64,000 nt of DNA from Cycas panzhihuaensis (Eukaryota > Cycadophyta). The position numbers and the translations under genes are program-made. The stretch is taken from NCBI GenBank assembly GCA_023213395.1, contig CM041465.1, forward strand, positions 130,021,741-130,085,740, read 5' to 3'. The notes beneath the pieces are model-generated. The model was not told the DNA's origin. It made no database searches and worked only from the letters and a program-made list of their open reading frames with translations. Position 1 is the stretch's first letter. Each line of letters begins with the position of its first letter. Positions 35,377 through 44,804 of the stretch are shown piece by piece.

Positions 35377-35929
35377 TGTTAAACCTTATGTTTACATGTT
35401 AAGATTATGTACTTTATTTTTCATGTAATATTTGTACTCTTGTAGTTTAGGGGTGACTTATCACTTAAGTGATAAAGTGCACACCCACATTCTTTCTAGT
35501 GACACAACGTTGTCACTAAAGGGTCAAATGGACCCCCATGCACTTTTGCTCACATGAGAGTCCAAAAGGACACATGTTCTATATGTAAGGCATGTATCTT
35601 GGATGTTTGACACTTGTCAAACATCCAAGGCCTTAGGTCTCTCATTTCACTCTATATAATGAGACCTCTCCTCATTGTCTCAAAGAGAGTTGGAGTTGTA
35701 TTATTATGCTGCCAGTTTGCTAATCAAACTGTTATTCATTTGGAGGTTGGACCAATTCCAACCCCACACATTTGGTGTCATTTTCTTGCTCCTTCATTTT
35801 CATGCTTTGTCTTGCTTATGTTTTTCATCTTAAGAGTATCATACTTGTTAGCATTTGTTGCTTTCTAGAACTAGAGTGAACCTAACTTCTAGATCTTGGG
35901 ACTGTGAGGCCATTAGGCCTCTTTTCACA
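35377..35929 (+). repeat. E3 5' LTR
   Basis: 553 bp, TGTTAAACCTTATG...CTTTTCACA. Matches 41673-42218 with a small number of substitutions and short indels. Contains three inverted repeats and a TATA box, listed below. Confidence 0.93.
35458..35659 (+). promoter_or_regulatory. Three inverted repeats and TATA box in the E-family LTR
   Basis: 35458-35475 is the perfect palindrome TTATCACTTAAGTGATAA. 35497-35518 has 8-base arms TAGTGACA/TGTCACTA. 35598-35629 has 15-base arms CTTGGATGTTTGACA/TGTCAAACATCCAAG with a 2-base spacer. TATATAA follows at 35653-35659. All lie upstream of the TATA box, where U3 promoter elements are expected. The TTGAC/GTCAA cores resemble WRKY W-boxes; that link is inference. 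Confidence 0.65.
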
Positions 35930-35931
35930 TT

Positions 35932-35943
35932 TGGTATCAGAGC
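35932..35943 (+). promoter_or_regulatory. E3 primer binding site
   Basis: TGGTATCAGAGC, two bases after the LTR end; the standard initiator tRNA-Met primer site of plant copia elements. Confidence 0.93.
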
Positions 35944-37887
35944 TAGAGGGGACTAGTTCCCTTTGTTCAGATTTTTTCTGCTCAAGGAGATTCAAAGAAG
36001 GGCTACAAACCCTTGGTGACGACCTTCGCCCTCCGAAGGCGATCCAAGCTTTGCTAAAACCCATTTTCTGCAGATTCAAGCTTCTTGGAGCAGCATTGAA
36101 GGTTGGAGCAAGGCTACTTTCAGATCTGAATTTTTTTTTCAGATTTCTATCAAAGGGTGCAACACTATTTTCTTCAAAAACAGTGCTTTTTTCTTTAATT
36201 TTTCTTCAAAAATATTTATTTTTCAGAAGATAAGAGGCAGATCTGAGATATTAGATCACTTAGTGACTACAAATCAGCTTTGTAAGCATTTTTTGAGGCT
36301 CATAACTGTTTTGCAATCAATTTGTATTAGTTGTTCCTCAAGTTGTTGTTTTTCACTCATTTTTCTCATATCAAGTTGGTTGTCCACATCTCGACCACGC
36401 ATGCTTGTAGCGAGACTTAAGGGAAGAGTTTTAGTGATTAATACGAGGGTTTAAAACCCCAAACAGCTGTACGACTCCAATTTTTCTTTCTCAAGGATGT
36501 GTAACCAGCTATAACTTCAATTACTTGTAGCTCTCTGCACACTTGACAAAAAGCCTTGAGATTTTAGAGGGAGTTGGATACCACTTGGGCACCCCTCCTC
36601 CTGAATTTTTAGCACAAACAAAGGTCTCTACATGCTGTTCTTATCATTTACGTGTCCACGGGAGCCGCCCAAGTCACGCTGCCATGATTGGAATTTTTTT
36701 TATGTGCGATAAGTGACTCAAACAAGTAATTTCTAAGCACCATTATCATCATTAAGTGAAAATTTTCACTATTTTTAGTGCTTATTAAGGCTCCCTGCAT
36801 GGTGTCCTTATTGCTCAAGTTGCAAAAGAAATTTTCAAATTTCAGCCTTTAGTTTTTTAGCTCTTTAAGCTCTTTTTAACACTTAATTAATGATGCACAA
36901 GTGTTAATTAGCTTAGGTGAAGTGATTCTAAGTGTTTGCATATTGTAAAAGTCATATTTATCACTATTTCAAACACTTTTTTAAGGCACCTTGCATGATG
37001 ACCTATTGCCCTTAGTCACAAAAAGGGCTCAAGAATACTTCTTACTTAATAAAATCACTTCATTTTTTGATCGTTGGGACTATTTTAAAGTCCCAACACT
37101 TGGTGCTTGGTGTCCTTATTTGGCAAATGGTTTTCTTACCTTCACTCTTGAGCATTAAAAGGAACCCATTTGTATCTTCATCACAAGGTTTTGCTTTGCT
37201 TCAGTGAGTACTTAGCATATTTTCAAAGTACTTTTCTTGCAAAACTCATTGTACTCAAGCATCTGTTTTTTACTTGGATCTGCATAAGCACTACACTTCA
37301 TTACGTGCTCATTGTAACAACACTTTAAGTGTTCATATTGATGTACTAAATTTGCTTCTTTTTGAAGCCTTTTTTCATTGTAAGCTTAATCAAGCACTTT
37401 CATAAGTACATCATCCAAGTAAAATAAATTTTAAGTTCACTTCAACCTTCTAAAAAGTGACTTAAAAATCTTTTTGGAGAGGCCCAAAAAAGGTTCAAAC
37501 CTTGCATCTGAAATAACCTTAAGCTTGGTGCATTCCCTAGGGGACCAACCGACCGTACAGTCAATGCACGACAATTAAGGTTGCTTGAGGGAAAGGAGGT
37601 TCGAAAATGGTGTTATTGGGTACGTGAATCCTGGAAAGCATGGTACGTCCATGCAGATCAACCGTACTTGCCTTGTCCTAGATTTAACTTGGCCAACTGT
37701 TGGATCTCATCTATAGATCAGAGTTGGACCAACTCCATAGCCTAGTCCTCCCCCCCTCATCATTCCATTCAGTTGTTGGATCTTCTAGTAAGATCAGAAC
37801 CGTTGGTTTTGTTAGAAGGTGGAACTTAAGCGACGAAAGCTTTGAGTTTCCAAGTTATCTGCTAGCTTTAAGCCTTACAACTGAAAC
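35944..37887 (+). other. E3 leader
   Basis: 1.9 kb without a supported ORF. Contains two copies of a block of the form GGCWCCYTGCATGRTG, near 36788 and 36982, each followed by a pyrimidine-rich run, and the hairpin listed next. A block with GTGCATTCC and GGACCAACC lies at about 37527-37550 and recurs in E1 and E2. Confidence 0.65.
37073..37097 (+). promoter_or_regulatory. E-family leader hairpin (E3 copy)
   Basis: Arms GTTGGGACT (37073-37081) and AGTCCCAAC (37089-37097) around ATTTTAA. It lies about 790 bases before the gag start, at the same relative place as the copies in E1 and E2. The position in the leader suits an RNA packaging, dimerisation or translation element; the function is inference. 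Confidence 0.65.
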
Positions 37888-38900
37888 ATGGCTGCAATTA
37901 ACATGCTTAATGCATGCACCATTAGATTAACAGGACAAGATGACTATCAAGAATGGAAGAGGATCACTCAGAATCTATTGATAATGAATGAATTTTGGGG
38001 TTATGTTTCTAGAAGGATACCCCAACCTGTACCTGTTGTCACTGGTGATGTAACTGTTCAACCTGATGATGCTTTTGTTGCTGCTTAGAAAGCCAAAGAT
38101 GAAATCGCTTTGGCATTCCTTCATATGATTGTTGATGTACATGTAGATCAAAATATTGTATGTGCAAAAACTTCAAAGGAAGCATGGGACATTTTGTCCT
38201 TTTTGTATGAAAGGCGAGATGAAGCTCACATTTTGATGGTAAAAGCCAAGTTGTATTCTGTAAAGTTTGTCAAGCCTATGTCGGCTTTTCTTTCCTCCAT
38301 CAAGGAGGTATGTAATGAATTGAATACACTAGGTAGTCCAGCAACTAAAGATGAGCTTATAACATCTATCACCAAAGCTTTGCCAAAGGACTACAATGGC
38401 TTTATATCTTCTACTACACAAGATGGTTCTCTTAAAAAAATGTCATTTAATGATTTTGAAAGCTTGTTGCTTCAAGAAGAATAAATTTACACCAAGAATA
38501 ATGAGGAGGAACCATCAACATCAAGTGCATTCACATCCAAATCAAAGGCCAAACAGAACCCCAAACCTGCACTCTCAAAACAATTTAGGAACATGAACAT
38601 TGGTTCTTCAAAGACCAATGTTGTGTGTCATTATTGTGGCAAAGCTGGCCACATTGCACCTGATTGTAGGAAGAAGCAAGCAGATCTACGACAACAGCAG
38701 CAACAACCACGTCAACAAAATCAGTGACAGCAGCAACCACGTCAACAATTCCAACAAAGATTCCAAAGAATAACAACGAAGAAGAAGAAGAACCCCTTGA
38801 CCAAATCGAAGTGCCTATCGAGGAGGTCAAAGAGGAAAGGGGGTTTTAGAGGTGGCAATCAACGCCACTTCAATCAGTTCGTAGATAAAGACAAACTATT
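37888..38900 (+). pseudogene. E3 gag with zinc knuckle, broken
   Basis: Same start region as E2 gag (YQEWKRITQNLLIMNEFWGY). Stops interrupt at about 38086, 38482 and 38725. The gag core is open at 38110-38484. The CCHC knuckle CHYCGKAGHIAPDC is intact at 38626-38667 and is followed by a Gln-rich run (QQQQQPRQQ) and a frameshift. Confidence 0.88.
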
Positions 38901-38932
38901 TTGTGCTTATCAATCACCCAAGGTTGCTGAAA

Positions 38933-40090
38933 CTTGGATCATTGATTATGGAGCTACATAACATATGACTAGGCGTGAAGAACTCCTTTGTGACATCAAG
39001 GAAGAAAAAGGTCAATCAGTGACCTTTGGCAACAATCAATCTGTCAGGATTTCTGGAATAGGCACAATAGCTCCATTTCATTCTTTCCCTTCCTCTTCAT
39101 TTCCCAATGGCAATGCCTACTTTATACCTTCTATGGACAAGAGCTTGCTATCTGTTAGCAAACTGGACAAGCAACAGATGAACATCTTGTTCAAAAATGG
39201 GAAATGTGTAATAAGTGACAAAGATGACCAAGTAGTAGCTGTTGGATATGAGGACCATGGCCTCTACAAATTGGATGCTAATAACATAACACTTGATTCT
39301 GCTTACTCTAGTTCTACTGTCACTCAACACTTGTCCAAGATGCAACTTTGGCATCAACGTCTAGGCCATTTGAGCTTAGACAATCTCAGGCAGATCATAA
39401 ACAAAAACATGGTACATGGGCTTCCAAAGATATATGGCACAAACTATCTTTGTGAAGCATGCATAATGGGGACTCAACATCACTTGCACAAGGACTCACT
39501 CGAGCTTACTAGGCAGAGGCATTCCACACAGCTATCTATGTGGCCAATCGAAGTCCAACTACAACAGTCACTGACATCACACCCGAGGAGGCATGGTCTG
39601 GCAAAAAGCCAACTGTCAGCCATTTGAGGACTTTTGGGTGCACTGTTTATATGTACATCTCCGACCAACAAAGAACAAAACTAGACAAGCATAGTCTAAA
39701 ATGCATCTTTGTAGGCTATGCCATTCATAGTAAAGCCTACAAGTGGTATGATCCCATTGGGAAGAAAATGCATCTCTCAAGAGATGTAATCTTTGTTGAA
39801 GACGATCATAAGGAGTTGCAAATAGCATCCATGCAACCCCCCATTGACAAAGGCAAAAAGATTGTTGAGGCTTTCCTTCCCTCTCAATCTTCTACACCTG
39901 CTGGACCGTCTATATCATCTGATTTGGCTCCACTTGATCCTAGCACATCTTCTGTTGATCAACCACTTAGACCAAAAGATCTTGAGATTCATGTCACATC
40001 AATTCAAAAGTTACCAAAATGGTATACTCAAATAGTACAGGACGGCCACATCATTGAAGGAAAACGTCCATCAAAATATAGGCAGTAGAC
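38933..40090 (+). pseudogene. E3 protease and deleted integrase
   Basis: Protease site WIIDYGAT: the usual DSGA has become DYGA and a stop follows. Gag-pre-integrase (SLLSVSKLDKQQMNILF) and the finger (CEACIMGTQHH) are open at 38965-39478. Then the sequence jumps from TQHHLH directly to the LTRAYWAEAF region (here out of frame), so about 0.4-0.5 kb carrying the catalytic core is gone compared with E2. The C-terminal part continues at 39540-40088. Confidence 0.88.
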
Positions 40091-41678
40091 CAATTTTGCA
40101 CTTATGGCTGAAGTGCTATGTGTTGATGAGCCTTCCACTTTTGAGGAGGCTTCTAAAAATAAAAATTGGAACGTTGCCATGGATGAAGAAATCCATTCTA
40201 TTGAAAAGAATGGTACTTGGGTTTTGGTCGAATTGCCTAAACACAAATAGGCAATCAGTTGCAAATGGGTTTACAAAACCAAATTTCATTCTGATGGTAT
40301 ACTTAAGCGGCAGAAGGCCCGCCTTGTGGCAAAAGGATTCAAACAAAAGGAAGGCATAGATTACGAGGAAACTTTTGCACCAATAGCTAACATGAACACC
40401 ATCAGACTCATCTTGGCCTTAGCAGCTCAATGCAAATGGCCAGTTTTTCAGATAGACGTAAAGAGCACCTTTCTTAATGGCGATCTTCAAGAGGAGGTAT
40501 ACTTGGAGCAACCTCCCAGTTAGAAGGTACAAGGCAAGGAGCATTTAGTATGTCGCCTAAAAAAGGAATTATGTGGCTTGAAACAAGCTCCAAGAGCATG
40601 GTACTCAAAGATCGATGATTACTTTTTGAGACATGGGTTTCATCGATCTACTTCAGTTCCTAACCTATACATCAAACATGAAAAGAACCATGCCATTTTT
40701 ATTGTCTTGTATGTAGATGACTTAGTGATCACTGGCAATGACACTAAGATGATACACATTCTCCAGGATGACTTGAAGAGAAGTTTCGAGATGACAGATA
40801 TTGGACTTCTCCATTATTTCTTAGGCTTTGAGGTATGGCAACAGCCAGGCTATATCTTCATCTCCCAAGCGAAATATTCTTGGGGCATTTTGCAGCGGTT
40901 CAAGATGCACAACTGCAAGTCAGCGCCTACACCAATGGAGAATGGAACTGAGCTTACTCTCAATGAGGAAGCTGCACCTGCAGATCCCACTCTTTACCGG
41001 CAGTTGATTAGTAGCCTCATTTATCTCACCAACACTCGACTGGATATTTCATTTGCAGTTGGGATGTGTTCACGATACATGTCTCAACCCTATCAAAAAC
41101 ATTGGAATGCAACTAAACGCATACTTAAATACATCAAAGGCACATTGCAGCATGGCCTTGAGTATGCACATGATGAGAACTTCACTCTGGAAGGGTTCTC
41201 AGATTCTGATTGGGCAGGTTGCCAGGATAGTAGGAGATCAACCTCGGGTTACTGGTTTTCCCTTGGTTCAGCAGTTGTTTTGTGGAGTTGCAAGAAGCAA
41301 CCCAATGTTACCTTGTCCTCCACCGAAGCAGAGTACAAAGCTGCAGTCAACGCAGCTTGTGAAGCTATCTGGCTATCACGGATTCTTGGGGAACTTGGAC
41401 TTGAGCAGGATCACCCCACCATGATTTATTACAACAATCAAAGTGTGTTCAAGCTGGCCAAGAATCCTGTATTTCCTGCAAGGACCAGACACATTGAGGT
41501 TCATCATCACTTCATCAGAGAGCATGTGCAAAATGGTGAGATCAACCTTCAATATCGACCAACAGAACAACAGACAACAGATATCTTTACCAAGCCACTT
41601 GGTAGAGAAAAATTTGTAAAATTTAGAGATGGTCTAGGGGTCCGACTTAACATTGTAAACAGTAAGGGGGGGTGTTAA
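40091..41678 (+). pseudogene. E3 reverse transcriptase and RNase H, largely open
   Basis: RT start and palm at 40091-40523 carry stops at about 40247 and 40522. From 40578 a 366-codon frame runs to the end: LKQAPRAWYSKI, LYVDDLVITGND (YVDD intact), PTPMENGTELTLNEE, then RNase H with DSDWAGC, LSSTEAEYKA, and HIEVHHHFIREH, ending at NSKGGC next to the polypurine tract. Confidence 0.9.
41661..41672 (+). promoter_or_regulatory. E3 polypurine tract
   Basis: AGTAAGGGGGGG followed at once by the TG of the 3' LTR. This purine run primes plus-strand DNA synthesis and also encodes the last residues (KGG) of the polyprotein. Confidence 0.9.
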
Positions 41679-42218
41679 ACTTTATGTTTACATGTTAAGA
41701 TTATGTACTTTATTTTTCATGTAATATTTGTACTTTTGTACTTTAGGGGTGACTTATCACTTAAGTGATAAAGTGCACACCCACGTTCTTTCTAGTGACA
41801 CAACATTGTCACTAAAGGGTCAAATGGACCCCCATGCACTTTTGCTCACTTGAGAGCCCCAAAAGGACACATGTCCTACATGCAAGGCATGTACCTTGGA
41901 TGTTTGACACTTGTCAAACATCCAATGCTTTAGGTCTCTCATTTCACTCTATATAATGAGACCTCTCCTCATTGTTCTCATATAGAGTTGGAGCTGTATT
42001 ATTATCTTGCTTTGCTAATCAAACTGTTATTCATTTGGAGGTTGGACCAATTCCAACCCCTCATATTTGGTATCATTTTCTTGCTCCTTTTTCATGCTTT
42101 GTCTTACTTATGTTTCATCTTAGAGTATCATACTTGTTAGCATTTGTTGCTTTCTAGAACTAGAGTGAACCTAGCTTCCAGATCTTGGGATTGTAAGGCC
42201 ATTAGGCCCCTTTTCACA
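41673..42218 (+). repeat. E3 3' LTR
   Basis: 546 bp, TGTTAAACTTTATG...CTTTTCACA. Carries the same palindromes and TATA box as the 5' copy. It is followed directly by minus-strand integrase sequence of element D. Confidence 0.93.
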
Positions 42219-43440
42219 TTCACCTGCTCCATCTAATCTGATGCATTTAGTTTTTGTTCCTGATTCTAGCTTTGCTTCTTCTTTAAATTTTTTGAATATT
42301 TCGAAAACTTCTGACTTGTTGTGAAGAATGTAAACCCACACTCTTCGAGTAAAATCATCAATGAAGGTTAGAAAATACCTGCAACCATTGATTGAGAGTG
42401 GTGTGATGGGACCGCAAATATCCGTATCAATTAATTCTAATTTTGATTATGCTCTCCAACTGCTTTCTTTAAATGAATGTCGGTGTTGTTTGCCAAATTG
42501 GCAGCCTTTGCAAACAAAGTTGTCAGAAGAAATATGGGGCAACCCATTTACTATTCCTGATTTTTGCATTGATTTTAGTGTTTCAATTGGAAGATGTCCA
42601 TACTTCAAATGCCAAGTTTTATTACCAGTTTTAGCAACAGTACAAGCTTTTTCTTCTACATTGGGAAGCACAGGATCTGACAGAAGTTTGTACAGATCAT
42701 TATATCTTATGCCTTTTGCAATGATTTCTCCATTGTTCTTCATGTCCATAATATGACAATACCCTTCTTCATCAAAAATTGTCCTTAGCCCCTTTTTGCT
42801 AAGTTGTGAAACAGAAAGAAGGTTCATTTTTAGGCCAGAGACTAACAGAACGTTCCCAATTTTCTTTACATTTCTTTGCAATTGATGGCGATGGTTCCTA
42901 CCTGCTTTATGTCAACTGGGTATTTATCTCCTAGTTCAACTGATTTGTCGAAGTCGCATGGCTTTAGGGTCTCAAACCAATCTCTGTGATTGGTCATATG
43001 TCATGAAGCTTCTAAATCAACATACCATATGTCGCCATATTTTAGACTTGTGTGGTTAGAGCGACGATGAATGCAGTCTCTTCTTCCTCTTCTTCTGTTT
43101 TTTCTTTGCTATATCCTCCAACAGGTCGTTTCCCTTTCTGAATATTGATCCTTCTTTGTGGGCATTGATATGGGTAATGCCCGGACTGCCCGCAATGGTA
43201 ACAAATATCAAAAATTCTGTAATTACTAGAGATGTGCCCCGTTTTTCCAGAGTTGAAACATATTCTGGTATCTCTGCTTCGTCCACGTCCTCTGGATTCT
43301 TGCCAGCGTCCATGTCCTCTGATGTCTGGAGTTGATCCTCGTCCACGAGCTTAGTTTCGTTCATGTGGTCTAAGACACTTGATTTTTCGTTGGTGAAATT
43401 TCGTCTCAATCTGAGACACTTGATTTTTCTTGTTCGTACA
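42219..43440 (-). pseudogene. D gag remnant, protease, pre-integrase and integrase start
   Basis: At 43056-43409 the knuckle region reads CYHCGQSGHYPYQC (second knuckle intact). The gag core present in F at 56718-57233 is absent. The protease lies out of frame near 42980-43030. The frame at 42447-42881 gives NLLSVSQLSKKG and TWHLKYGHLP, plus CKGCQFGKQH for the integrase finger. The integrase core begins toward 42219 and is truncated. Confidence 0.82.
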
Positions 43441-43603
43441 ACCGTACGGTTCCGTACACAGATCGTACGTCTTTAATTGCCTCCAAGTCTGATCTTCTAA
43501 CAGTCTTGACTCTTAATTTGGCCTTTGTTGGCTTCTGCACCTGTCTTACTCTGGTACCGCCTTTATCAAACACTAATCCCTCTCTTAAATATGCAGGATA
43601 ACC

Positions 43604-43616
43604 TGCTCTGATACCA
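43604..43616 (-). promoter_or_regulatory. D primer binding site
   Basis: TGGTATCAGAGCA on the minus strand, directly next to the LTR. Confidence 0.9.
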
Positions 43617-43829
43617 TGTTAACAATTTCAATCGAGATGAATAAAAAACTTGCATTCCATGGAGATCTAGTCTCCTTTAAGTATACATCATACAAGATGA
43701 TCGTTACAAACTGAATTGTAACCGATCCACCTCTGACTGCCAAGTGTCAACATCTTAGACTTAAGTTACATTTGAGGGTGTTTCAACATTACCCCTTTTT
43801 GCACCTAGATAAAACATTCCACTCTAACT
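43617..43829 (-). repeat. D 5' LTR
   Basis: 213 bp, starts TGTTAACAATTTC on the plus strand and ends near CACTCTAACT, where the family ends CTAACA; the last base has mutated. Starts like the F LTR (TGTTAACTT). Confidence 0.75.
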
Positions 43830-44210
43830 TTTTGTATTTGGTGTAATGGATTCATGCCATTAGGGCCTCGTGCCTGTTGGAGGATCGCTCCTGCCTCGAA
43901 GAGGGTTGTAGACTACTAGACATTGTAATTAGAAATTCGGTCTGTGTTGTGTGAAATATTTCTGTGATTTGCTAGAAATCTGCTTCTATCTGTTGTTTTA
44001 TGAAAAGGGCCCGCTACACACTTTGTTTGATATGAACTTAGTGAAATTTCTATCTTTCATACCCTATCTTATTCGTGTTTTAACTGGTTTATTTATTTGT
44101 GCATTACTCCAATGCTATAATTAGAATTGTGTTATGCTCAATAATCCTTCCTTCCATGTATTCTTTTATAGCTTTAAAGTCAAACAAAATATGCCCAATT
44201 TTCTTCTACC
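43830..44210. other. Unassigned spacer between D and H
   Basis: 381 bp with no recognised coding or repeat homology. It might include the lost 5' part of H or older intron sequence. Confidence 0.5.
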
Positions 44211-44804
44211 TTTATAGGAGAAAGGGTAGAAGAAAATGGATTTGGCAATGTTCTTTATGTACTGAGGATGAAGAAAAATCTCCTCTCTGTATCACAAATA
44301 ACCAAGAAAACTCCTGAAGTTGTATTTAATGGAAATACATGTCTAATTAAAAATGAAATTCTTGAATTTATAGGAGAAAGGGTAGAAGAAAATGGATTCT
44401 ATAAACTCTTAACAACTCTTGCCACTAAGGCCTTATTTGTAAATCATGTTGAAATCAATAGTGAAGTTTGGCATATGAGGTATGGTGATTTGTTATGAAT
44501 GCCTTGCACAACTCAGGCATCATAACATGGTTAAAGGTCATCCTTCTACAAAACCTCATTCAATGTATGAAGGATGCTTGCTAGGAAAGCAACATAGGTA
44601 AATGTTTCACCAAAGTAGTTGAAGGAGTAAGGTACTATTTAACCTTTATAAATGATTGTACAAGGAAAGTATGGATGTACTTTCTCAAGAACAAGTTAGA
44701 AGCATTCAATATCTTTAAAGAATTTAGGGCACTGGTTGAAAGGGAAAGCGATAAAAATATCAAAGTTCTAAGAATAGACAATGGAGGAGAATTTACTTCC
44801 AACA
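44211..44804 (+). pseudogene. H gag-pre-integrase and integrase start, broken
   Basis: Contains NLLSVSQITKKTPEVVFNGN and EVWHMRYGDLL at 44268-44498. A 32-bp word starting TTTATAGGAGAAAGGG occurs at 44211-44242 and again at 44367-44398. The integrase core begins near 44640, after a small deletion, and keeps RIDNGGEFTS (Asp retained) at about 44770. Confidence 0.8.

Larger units (their letters stand above)
35377..42218 (+). mobile_element. Copia element E3 (family E), both LTRs present
   Basis: 6.8-kb plus-strand element with 5' LTR, primer site, 1.9-kb leader, gag, protease, remnant integrase, RT, RNase H, polypurine tract and 3' LTR. Flanking pentamers differ (TGTAC left, TTCAC right) and the flanks belong to two different elements, B and D, so no target duplication marks the insertion. 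An internal deletion removes most of the integrase core. Confidence 0.9.
42219..43829 (-). mobile_element. Copia element D, partial, minus strand
   Basis: Member of the D1/F family. From the right: 5' LTR, primer site, short leader, zinc knuckles, protease region, gag-pre-integrase and the start of integrase, cut at the GGGE motif by E3. Most of gag is missing by internal deletion. Confidence 0.85.
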
